A stretch of DNA of 64,000 bases from Pseudomonas koreensis. GTDB taxonomy: Bacteria > Pseudomonadota > Gammaproteobacteria > Pseudomonadales > Pseudomonadaceae. Location: the NCBI RefSeq assembly GCF_025447595.1, contig NZ_JAOEJU010000028.1:17567-81566 (forward strand), read 5' to 3'. Shown in pieces: positions 58,301-64,000 of this stretch. A program made the position numbers and the translations under genes. The notes under the pieces were generated by a model that was not told the origin of the DNA, did not search any database, and saw nothing but the letters and a program-made list of their open reading frames with translations. The stretch's first letter is position 1; each line of letters starts with the position of its first letter.

Positions 58301-61152
58301 ATATGCTGGCCGATCACGTCGGTCGGCGTGCGCACCTGATAGTCATCCATCTCGTAGGTGGCCGGCACCAGGTTGGTTTGCTGGTATTGCACGCAGTCGA
58401 AGGTGTTCATGCGCATCACCAGAGGCTCTGGCGGACGCTGCTTGGTGATCACCGGCCAGGCGTCTTCCCACAGCGCCAGAATCCGGGCTTGCGGGAAGTG
58501 ATAACCGACCTTGTTGTAGACCGCGTCGAACTGAATGTTGGCAGCCTTGTAGATGCGCGGGCGGTCGGCGGTGAAGGTCGAGGCGCCGACGAAGGACATG
58601 CCGTCCAGCCGATCGCCGCTGGCGAATTCACCGGTGCCGGCGCTGCTGGTCAGGCGCTTTTGCCGGTCGTCCATGCACGGTTCGTAGTACGGCGCGCCGG
58701 CGATCGGCAAGGCGCCATTGGTGCGGAAGGCCTTGGCCACGATCTGGTTGCCAGGCAGCAAGGCAAAGCTTGGGTGATCCTTTTTCGCGTGGAACGCCAT
58801 CGCGGCCTGTTCCACTTCTGTGCCCTCTTCGGGCAGGTAAATCGGTTTGGCGCGGGTGACTTCCTTGGAGAAGTCCAGCGACGTGGTCACGGTGTGCGCC
58901 TCGCCTCCGGCCGACACCCCATCGAGGGCGTGCCGCTGCAATCCGCCGTCCCAGCCACCGGACTGATTCGGGTCGAGGTTGGCCCACAGCGCTTTGCCGC
59001 TGGCTTTCAAGGATTGCGCGGTGGCGGCGTCGAGCATGTCCAGCGGTGGGGTTGGCGGACGCTGTCCCACCGAACTTTCCATGCCGCCGATCCAGAATGG
59101 ATAGCCAGGGTTTTTCAGGCTGCCGTCGGCGTTGCGGTTGGCTTCGCTGCGATCGACCAGTGCCAGGGAACCGATGGCTTGCGATCCACCGTTGCCGCCG
59201 TGATGTTCGCCGTCGTCATCGCCCTCTTCTTCCTCATCGTCGTCATCGTTACCGGCGACCAGGGTTTCACCGATTTTCGGCACCACCACCACTTTGCCCG
59301 GCATCGGGGCCATGGCTTTGCCGGGCAGCGGCACGACGGCCGGAATCGGCGTGCCGGCAATGATCTCGCCATCCGGCAAGGCGCGGGCACCCGCGGCCGG
59401 TTTACCGCTGCGCAGTGCGTAGGGTTCGCTGTGATAACCATCAGCGCCTTGTTGTGAGACCTCCAGCCGGGTGCCTTCTTCGAACACATCGTGTACCCGC
59501 CACATGGCCCACATGCCCTGGGCGAAGTGCGGATAGAAGTGACAGTGATAGATCGCATCGCCGGCCACCCGGTTGCGGTTGCCGGAGCCGCCGTTGGCGA
59601 TTTCGTAGGTATAGCCGGCGCCGGGGCCAATGCCTTGGGCATCGACGTAATCGGAGTTGTCGTCATTGGGGTTGAACAACCACTGATGGCCGTGCAGGTG
59701 GAAGATGTGCTGCTCGTGGCCGTTGTGGGTGTTGCGGAATTTGACGAAGTCACCGATGTAGCTGTGGTTGACGTTCGAAGGCTCCGAGGGATAGAGGGCC
59801 ATGGTGGCTTTGACGCCGACCTGATCGGCGCTCGGTGTCTGGCCGGGGGCGATGTTCTCAAGCCCGGTATTGGCCGGCACGTCCACCAGCATCGCCACGT
59901 CACCGACGGTGTGCGAGCTGAGGAAGAATTCTTCGTAGGCGCACGACAGACAGTCGTGCATCGGCCCCACGCCCAAGCGGTTGGCGACCACTTCCGCGCC
60001 CATGCCGCCGGAACCGTAGTTGATCATGAACGAGTCGCGGGTCGGCTCCAGCACATGGGCCATGACCGGGTCGGCCCAGTAGGCGGGGAATGCCTGGGTA
60101 GCGGCGGTTTCGTCCTGGAACTGCGAGGCAAAATCGCGAAACGGCTCGAGGCGGTTGGGGATCGCCGGGTTGCGTTTGCCCACCGATTCCAACGGATAGG
60201 TGCTGGATGGGAAACTACCATCGGCGTTGCTGCCCATGACAATCGCATCGCTTTCGCTGGAGATGATTTCGTTGCCGTCGACCATGCTGATGATCGGCGT
60301 GCCGGCCTTGCCTTCACGCACCCACGGTTCGCGCTGCGGATAACGGGCCTGGTAATCGACGATGGGGTGACCGGCCGGTGTGCGGCCGGTGGTCGCCAGA
60401 CGCATTTCTTCTTCGGTGAGGGTGTTGCGATAGGTGCGTCCCGACTTCGGCACCACCACGACCTGGCCGAACAGGCCATTGGCGACGTTGCCGGCCGCGC
60501 CCTCCCCGCCGAATGTCGCGCCACGGCTGCTGACGGCAAACGCCCCTTCGCGCTCGGCGTACAGGACGTACGAACGGCTCGCGCCCGGCGGCACCAGGGT
60601 GTTGGCGTTGCGCCCGGTGTAGGAGGAAATGTCGTCGATGCTGTTCACCGCTTGCAGGCCGTTGACCTGGAAACCGACATGGCGGTCAGCGACCTGCTCG
60701 TCAACCTTGAAGGCTTCAGCGCCGCCGGCGTTCTCGATGCCCTCCTCGCCTTCCTCTTCGCCCTCCGGCCCTTCGAAATGCTTGTTGGGGTTGGCCTGAT
60801 AATCGAGCAGGTTCTGCAGGTTGATCGTCAGGCAGTCACCAGCGGCCACCCGCAGCACCAGCGGCCGTGGACGTTTGTCCGCACGCAGCGACACTTTGCC
60901 CGGCACCGCGCTGCCACCATAGGCCAGCGAGACATCATGGTCATCAACCACATCGCGACGCAGGGCGTACATCATGCCGTTGGCATTCTGCGCGCCGAGG
61001 CGGTTGAACATCAGCGGTTGATCGAAAGCGACCACGTTGGCCACCAGATTGCGTTCGCAGCGCACGGCCGCGTTGGCGAGCTCGACGCTGAGCAGAGAGG
61101 CCAGCAACAGCAGCCAGTTCAACAGGGACGGTACGTGGTGAATGCCAACCAT
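55306..61152 (-). CDS. mnxG: Giant multicopper oxidase, MnxG-like
   Basis: The 1948-residue exported protein is about three to four times the size of a laccase and contains several cupredoxin domains. Copper-ligand motifs include HNGHEQHIFHLHGHQW and YHCHFYPHFAQGMWAMW in the first third, FTHDHLGPSTHQQIGLYA in the middle, HAGGHEEEHNVTLHGVKW and a C-terminal FQLDGHVWSLNPF. An acidic linker lies near residue 640. The multi-cupredoxin, ceruloplasmin-like layout and context match, from memory, MnxG, a Mn(II) oxidase of P. putida GB-1 and Bacillus. It is the first gene behind a consensus sigma-54 promoter. Mn specificity is inferred, not visible. Confidence 0.85.
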   Translation of the reverse strand: MVGIHHVPSLLNWLLLLASLLSVELANAAVRCERNLVANVVAFDQPLMFNRLGAQNANGMMYALRRDVVDDHDVSLAYGGSAVPGKVSLRADKRPRPLVLRVAAGDCLTINLQNLLDYQANPNKHFEGPEGEEEGEEGIENAGGAEAFKVDEQVADRHVGFQVNGLQAVNSIDDISSYTGRNANTLVPPGASRSYVLYAEREGAFAVSSRGATFGGEGAAGNVANGLFGQVVVVPKSGRTYRNTLTEEEMRLATTGRTPAGHPIVDYQARYPQREPWVREGKAGTPIISMVDGNEIISSESDAIVMGSNADGSFPSSTYPLESVGKRNPAIPNRLEPFRDFASQFQDETAATQAFPAYWADPVMAHVLEPTRDSFMINYGSGGMGAEVVANRLGVGPMHDCLSCAYEEFFLSSHTVGDVAMLVDVPANTGLENIAPGQTPSADQVGVKATMALYPSEPSNVNHSYIGDFVKFRNTHNGHEQHIFHLHGHQWLFNPNDDNSDYVDAQGIGPGAGYTYEIANGGSGNRNRVAGDAIYHCHFYPHFAQGMWAMWRVHDVFEEGTRLEVSQQGADGYHSEPYALRSGKPAAGARALPDGEIIAGTPIPAVVPLPGKAMAPMPGKVVVVPKIGETLVAGNDDDDEEEEGDDDGEHHGGNGGSQAIGSLALVDRSEANRNADGSLKNPGYPFWIGGMESSVGQRPPTPPLDMLDAATAQSLKASGKALWANLDPNQSGGWDGGLQRHALDGVSAGGEAHTVTTSLDFSKEVTRAKPIYLPEEGTEVEQAAMAFHAKKDHPSFALLPGNQIVAKAFRTNGALPIAGAPYYEPCMDDRQKRLTSSAGTGEFASGDRLDGMSFVGASTFTADRPRIYKAANIQFDAVYNKVGYHFPQARILALWEDAWPVITKQRPPEPLVMRMNTFDCVQYQQTNLVPATYEMDDYQVRTPTDVIGQHIHLPKWDLTSADGSSNGWNYEDGVLSPGAVQERIHAIREFNQCEGTDPRDGTQACPKAKAHPFFGQFGRSDWMGARTAMQRWFVDPVVNAKGVDRGLGTIFTHDHLGPSTHQQIGLYATVLAEPAGSTWFHAETGEPLYSGARQDGGPTSWQAVINTGDLDGDGKNDSFREFFLEYSDFQHAYEAGVYVGAGPNGVPNPQAFPATADSFRYAINPPVRNNASSLLEGVLEVQGGQVPGCPNRPCPQAISVDDPGMFVVNYRNEPLALRVYDPNKVGPDGKRGMQADGLGGDLAYAMQSRTDRAIPAMNLAPNLVTAATGPTGGTTLFPPHINKGGSEPGDPFTPMLRTYTGDNVRLRVHAGGHEEEHNVTLHGVKWLQSGSGFGNSSNSGWRASQMIGISEQMGFIAPVSMLSSSAATTGDYLYSMDASIEGYWSGIWGVMRNYTAKRNDLFAIPNNPSPAGMRNTVAFDGSCPRISANPNGIGTRPTVQRNYEVVAALANDILGNSLGLSIGDSAGLGQHVGGPLNPAGGTLVLNSRTVSIPQVTVTDPEDGETITIGGQSGPLHDPTAILYVRKSDLDPVSGKLKPGIPVEPLVLRAAAGDCINITLENRLPSVMPDLTQTAVMQGIVKRDRNSGLGSTTFSNNLMRPSSHVGLHAQLLAYDITKSDGTNVGANPTQTVPPRVGSSGAYPTRTYQYYAGHLEREGKPVTQLGRSVDNINATAVEFGGLNFTPADVIKQPQKGLGGAMSILPIGATWVDDARKVNATVTAPGQTTYRDFAMVWHKALNTRWANGRPVEGIAAEGFGVPTDPQDNSSMAINYKTEPLWYRFGLAPDAPFGHADGAGYGDMTNAHMAYSNALVGGDPQTPVLYAKPGQPFRTHILMPSGGSRGTTFQLDGHVWSLNPFQAEKSDTGGYPMGTPGVGSVRFGYNPMSMYIGAHESVLPAAHFSFMIPSAGGSNAIPGDYLFRDYAAYGNTSGLWGLLRVTNEPEPAPPAQ

Positions 61153-61208
61153 GATCGGAAACCTCGTAGTGGGTGCTCACAGGGAATGATTCTCGACAAA
61201 CCCCTTGG

Positions 61209-61224
61209 AGCAATCCGCGTGCCA
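61209..61224 (-). promoter_or_regulatory. Sigma-54 promoter of the mnxG-like operon
   Basis: On the minus strand the sequence reads TGGCACGCGGATTGCT, an exact match to the TGGCACG-N4-TTGCW consensus. It lies about 57 bases upstream of the mnxG-like start and is the strongest promoter call in the window. Confidence 0.88.
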
Positions 61225-61282
61225 CAAAAAAATTCTTTCCAGTTCAGCCAGTTACACAAGTCACTTGAGAATCCGGGGGATA

Positions 61283-61339
61283 TTCCCCACCCGTTTCCCC
61301 ACTTTTCCGGGCCGACGGTCTTGCCCCGATAGTGGGGAA
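61283..61339. promoter_or_regulatory. Activator-site candidates upstream of mnxG
   Basis: Two direct TTCCCC half-sites (61283-61288 and 61295-61300) are followed by TGCCCC-GATAGT-GGGGAA (61322-61339), which has the same N6 dyad spacing as the sites at 31173 and 49327. They lie 60-115 bases upstream of the -24/-12 element. I infer binding by the NtrC-type regulator. Confidence 0.55.
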
Positions 61340-61353
61340 AACCGGGCTTAGAG

Positions 61354-61965
61354 TTACAACGGCGCGTCCGCCGCCAGGCCCTGCAAACGCCGGTACTGAC
61401 GCAGCACGCTGGGCACATAACGCTGGGTTTCGGCGAACGGCGGGATCACCCGGCCACGACTGAGCACCGCATCGGGCCCGGCGTTGTAGGCCGCCACCGC
61501 CAAGGCGATGTCGTTGTCGAACAGAGTCATCAGGCGTTTGAGGTACTTGGCGCCGCCCTGGATGTTGGCCTTGGGGTCGTAAACGTCTTTCACCCCCAAC
61601 TCACGCGCGGTGTCGGGCATCAGTTGCATCAGTCCGCCGGCCCCTTTGGGCGAGGTGGCGCCAGGGTTGTAATTGGATTCGGACTTGATCACCGCATGCA
61701 GCAAGGCTTCGGGTAGCTGATTGGCGTTGGCGGCGGCTGACACCAGCTCGGCGTAGGGCTGGTTGGCGATCAATTGCGGTTGCCGGTCAAGGCTGACCAG
61801 CGGCGCATCGGCTTCGCGGATCACCCGTTCGTAGGTGCGTCCGGGACGGTGGACGTTGGACAGCACGTAGCTGCCCTTGGCGTCCACGGAGACGAAGACA
61901 TCGGCTTGCGCGGCACCGACCGACATCAGGCAACCGAGCAGTCCTGCAGTGAATGATTGGATCAT
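61354..61965 (-). CDS. Periplasmic lytic transglycosylase (SLT family)
   Basis: The 203-residue protein starts at ATG 61965 behind GGGGAGG. It has a signal peptide (GAAQA), a short DUF4124-like beta segment (VFVSVDAKGSYVLSNVHRPGRTYERV), then an SLT domain with catalytic Glu96 in IKSESNYNPGA, GAGGLMQLMPDTARELGV and ALAVAAYNAGPDAV. Such enzymes open peptidoglycan for trans-envelope machines. It lies between the mnxG promoter and gspG, so it probably serves assembly of the secretion system. Confidence 0.92.
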   Translation of the reverse strand: MIQSFTAGLLGCLMSVGAAQADVFVSVDAKGSYVLSNVHRPGRTYERVIREADAPLVSLDRQPQLIANQPYAELVSAAANANQLPEALLHAVIKSESNYNPGATSPKGAGGLMQLMPDTARELGVKDVYDPKANIQGGAKYLKRLMTLFDNDIALAVAAYNAGPDAVLSRGRVIPPFAETQRYVPSVLRQYRRLQGLAADAPL

Positions 61966-62033
61966 TGGGCCTCCCCTGACAGGCCCGAAAAATTGGGGGA
62001 AATGCCCCACTGACCCGTCGTGAATCAGCCGTA

Positions 62034-62049
62034 CGCAAGCACTGTGCCG
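62034..62049 (-). promoter_or_regulatory. Candidate sigma-54 promoter of the lytic transglycosylase gene
   Basis: On the minus strand CGGCACAGTGCTTGCG keeps GG-N10-GC, CAC and TTGC. It lies about 70 bases upstream of the transglycosylase start. A GGGG-N6-CCCC element (GGGGGAAATGCCCC, about 61995-62008) lies between promoter and gene rather than upstream. Confidence 0.52.
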
Positions 62050-62168
62050 ACTCCCGAAAAGCCCGTATTACAAGGGCTTCAGCCCATACACTGGATTTAT
62101 CGGGTGGCTGAGCATGGCAATTGCATAAGCCCTTGTAGCGACACGGCTGCCACTCACGGGAGGTCATC

Positions 62169-62597
62169 ATGAAGCTGCATTTTCGTCCGCGTACCCAGCG
62201 CGGTTTCACTCTGCTGGAACTGCTGGTGGTGCTGGTGGTGCTCGGTCTGCTGGCCGGGATCGTCGCCCCCAAATACTTCGCCCAGTTGGGGCGATCCGAA
62301 GTGAAAGTCGCCAAGGCGCAGATCGAAGGGCTGAGCAAGGCGCTGGATCTGTACCGGCTGGAAGTCGGCCACTACCCGTCCACCGAACAAGGCTTGCAGG
62401 CACTGGTGACAGCACCCAGTGACGAAGCCAAATGGACGGGCCCGTACTTGCAGAAAAAGCTGCCGCAAGATCCGTGGGGTCGTAACTACACCTACCGCTA
62501 TCCCGGCGAAAACAGCGAATACGACCTGCTGTCGATGGGCAAGGACGGCCAGCCCGGCGGCGAAGGTGAAAACGCCGAAGTCACCAACTGGCAATAA
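62169..62597 (+). CDS. gspG: Major pseudopilin GspG
   Basis: The 142-residue product begins with a basic leader and RGFTLLELLVVLVVLGLLAGIVAPKYF, with cleavage between Gly12 and Phe13 and Glu at mature position 5. The remainder is canonical T2SS major pseudopilin: QIEGLSKALDLYRLEVGHYPSTEQGLQALV, LPQDPWGRNYTYRYPGE and the C-terminal calcium-site region (DLLSMGKDGQPGGEGENAEVTNW). GGGAGG precedes the ATG. Unlike the three pseudopilins at 41217-42584, this one is a close GspG match. It is co-directional with gspF, 14 bases apart. Confidence 0.95.
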   Translation: MKLHFRPRTQRGFTLLELLVVLVVLGLLAGIVAPKYFAQLGRSEVKVAKAQIEGLSKALDLYRLEVGHYPSTEQGLQALVTAPSDEAKWTGPYLQKKLPQDPWGRNYTYRYPGENSEYDLLSMGKDGQPGGEGENAEVTNWQ

Positions 62598-62611
62598 GCG
62601 GAGCACAGCGC

Positions 62612-63799
62612 ATGCGTTTTCATCTGAAGGCCGTCGGCAAGGCCGGCGTGGTGTCGCTAAGTGTAGAGGCGCCGGGCCAAAGCGAGGCGCGACGCATTGC
62701 TGAAGACCAGGGCTTGCGCGTGGTCAGCCTGCACGCCGAGCGGCATTGGCGTTCGCTGCGCATGAGCAAGCGCGAGACTTTCAATCTGGTGCTGTTCAGC
62801 CAGGAACTGACCACGTTGCTCAATGCCGGTCTACCCTTGATTGATGCGCTGGAAAGTCTGGCAGAAAAGGAAACCGCACCCGCTGCCCGCAAGACCTTGA
62901 GTGAGCTGGTTCGCCTTCTGTACGAAGGCAAGTCGTTCTCCCAGGCATTGGGCCAGTTGTCGGCGGTTTTCCCGCCCTTGTACGTGGCGCTGGTACAGTC
63001 CAGCGAGAAAACCGGCGCAGTCGGCGATGCGCTGGGCCGTTACGTGAGCTATCGCCAGCGCATGGACGAGGTGCGGCAGAAGATCGTCAGCGCCTCGATC
63101 TACCCGCTGCTGCTGCTGGTGGTCGGCGGTGGTGTAGTGCTGTTTTTGATGGGTTACGTGGTGCCGCGCTTCAGTCTGGTGTTCGAAGGACTGGGCTCTA
63201 ACCTGCCGTGGCTGTCACAGATATTGATGAGCAGCGGCATGTTCCTGCATGCCCATCAGGGTGAGTTTTTCGGCGCACTGGCGGTGATCGTCATCGCCCT
63301 CGCCGTGCTGCAGAAACAACCGGCGTTTCGCCGAGGACTGGATCGGCTTGTCGAAAAACTGCCCGCCGTGCACCAGCGGATTTTCATGTACGAGCTGGCG
63401 CGCTTTTACCGGTCACTGGGGATTCTGCTGCAAGGCGGGATTCCGCTGGTGACCGCGATGGGCATGGTCCGCGGCCTGCTCACCGTGGCGTCACGGGCGC
63501 GGCTGGACCAGGCCTGCGAGCGGGTACGCGAGGGACAATCGCTGTCCACGGCGCTTGAGCTCAACCGCCTGGTGACACCGGTGTCCCTGCGCCTGCTGCG
63601 CGCTGGCGAACAGTCCGGCAACCTGGGACAAATGATGGAACGCAGCGCCGATTTCTATGACGAGGAAATCAGCCGCTGGATCGAGTGGTTCGTGCGTCTG
63701 TTCGAACCACTGCTCATGACCTTCATCGGCCTGTTGATCGGGGTAATCGTGATCCTGATGTACATCCCGATCTTCGAACTGGCTTCGAGTATCCACTGA
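62612..63799 (+). CDS. gspF: Inner-membrane platform protein GspF
   Basis: The 395-residue protein has the T2SSF layout: an N-terminal cytoplasmic domain with LFSQELTTLLNAGLPLIDALESLAEKE, three TM segments (about 165-190, 215-235 and 370-392), and a second repeat with ELARFYRSLGILLQGGIPLVTAM and GEQSGNLGQMMERSADFYDEE. Length is normal. GspF connects the ATPase to pseudopilus assembly. No other GspF/PilC-type gene lies in the window, so it should complete the system encoded at 41217-48539, 14 kb away. Confidence 0.95.
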   Translation: MRFHLKAVGKAGVVSLSVEAPGQSEARRIAEDQGLRVVSLHAERHWRSLRMSKRETFNLVLFSQELTTLLNAGLPLIDALESLAEKETAPAARKTLSELVRLLYEGKSFSQALGQLSAVFPPLYVALVQSSEKTGAVGDALGRYVSYRQRMDEVRQKIVSASIYPLLLLVVGGGVVLFLMGYVVPRFSLVFEGLGSNLPWLSQILMSSGMFLHAHQGEFFGALAVIVIALAVLQKQPAFRRGLDRLVEKLPAVHQRIFMYELARFYRSLGILLQGGIPLVTAMGMVRGLLTVASRARLDQACERVREGQSLSTALELNRLVTPVSLRLLRAGEQSGNLGQMMERSADFYDEEISRWIEWFVRLFEPLLMTFIGLLIGVIVILMYIPIFELASSIH

Positions 63800-63876
63800 C
63801 CTCGGGGAACGGGTCGGATCAACCGCAGCAATGCAGATTCATGTTCCCCACCAAGACAACAAAGACGGAGAACGAT

Positions 63877-63981
63877 ATGCACATTCAAAAGCTCATGCTC
63901 GCAATGGCCATCGGCGCAGTCCTGTCGGCGTCTACCGTACTGATCCCGGACAACCTGTCAGGCGTGTCCAGCGTACAGGCC
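63877..63981 (+). CDS. Truncated 5' end of a secreted protein gene
   Basis: ATG 63877 follows GGAG and encodes 35 genomic residues with an apparent signal peptide (basic start, LMLAMAIGAVLSASTVL). The genomic sequence then ends in adapter. The family cannot be identified. It lies 77 bases downstream of gspF and may belong to the same operon. Confidence 0.55.
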
Positions 63982-64000
63982 CTGTCTCTTATACACATCT
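63982..64000. other. Nextera/Tn5 mosaic-end adapter sequence (artefact)
   Basis: The last 19 bases, ctgtctcttatacacatct, are exactly the reverse complement of the Tn5 mosaic end used in Nextera libraries. They are almost certainly untrimmed adapter and not part of the genome. Confidence 0.95.

Noticed and set aside
55456..59457. A 1333-codon open frame on the + strand
   Set aside because: It is the antisense of the MnxG-like gene, lacks recognisable motifs and has the composition expected from a high-GC gene read backwards.
62090..62168. Sigma-54 promoter on the + strand before gspG (TGGCAATTGCA)
   Set aside because: GG and GC spacing is wrong; no GG-N10-GC combination was found on this strand.

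Overview
The window looks like a chromosomal contig end from a Pseudomonas of the fluorescens/putida lineage. The evidence is the high-GC coding style, the paired REP palindromes (core GGGAGCGAGCYTGCTCGCGA), the gene families present and the sigma-54 style promoters. The last 19 bases are the Nextera/Tn5 mosaic-end sequence, so the contig ends in untrimmed sequencing adapter.

Region 1 (102-20964): after a divergent sulfatase/phosphoethanolamine-transferase-like gene comes a co-directional Wzx/Wzy-type exopolysaccharide cluster with many 4-bp start/stop overlaps. It holds UDP-glucose dehydrogenase, a nucleotide-sugar epimerase, an initiating sugar transferase, a BY-kinase-like ATPase with a degenerate P-loop, a Wza-like lipoprotein, a Wzz-like protein, three glycosyltransferases, a Wzy-like ligase/polymerase, a Wzx flippase, two deacetylases, a glycoside-hydrolase-like secreted protein and three acetyltransferases. 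Two of the acetyltransferases are close paralogues. A methyltransferase and a small secreted protein follow.

Region 2 (22450-30951): two paralogous histidine kinases, one NtrC-type response regulator, a SCO-cytochrome c fusion and a multicopper oxidase. From memory this matches the MnxS1/MnxR/MnxS2-McoA genes known from Mn(II)-oxidising Pseudomonas putida GB-1.

Region 3 (31355-41220): a curli system. On the + strand lie two paralogous secreted proteins of unknown function, csgB-like and a very long csgA-like gene. On the - strand lie csgE-csgF-csgG. Between the two arms is an accessory patch with a RelE/ParE toxin-antitoxin pair, an orphan paralogous antitoxin ending inside a 122-bp inverted-repeat element, a small conserved gene with a strongly folding leader, and long intergenic repeats.

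Region 4 (41217-49156, - strand): one operon-like run of response regulator, GspE-like ATPase, PilM/N/O/P-like platform proteins, secretin and three pseudopilins, translationally coupled into csgE-csgF-csgG. Two outer-membrane secretion channels (secretin and CsgG) therefore appear to share a transcript.

Region 5 (49393-63981): a 1948-residue MnxG-like multicopper oxidase followed by a beta-propeller protein, two SCO proteins, a cytochrome c-binding protein fusion and a parvulin isomerase. Divergent from or beyond them are a lytic transglycosylase, gspG, gspF and a truncated secreted protein.

Five transcription units in regions 2-5 are preceded by GG-N10-GC/GT (-24/-12) sequences. Four of them also have TTCCCC-N6-GGGGAA type dyads upstream. 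The simplest reading, which is an inference, is a single sigma-54 regulon run by the NtrC-type regulator that joins two Mn-oxidase-type multicopper oxidases, copper/heme maturation factors, a T2SS/T4P-like secretion machine and curli amyloid into one extracellular metal-oxidation and matrix system.
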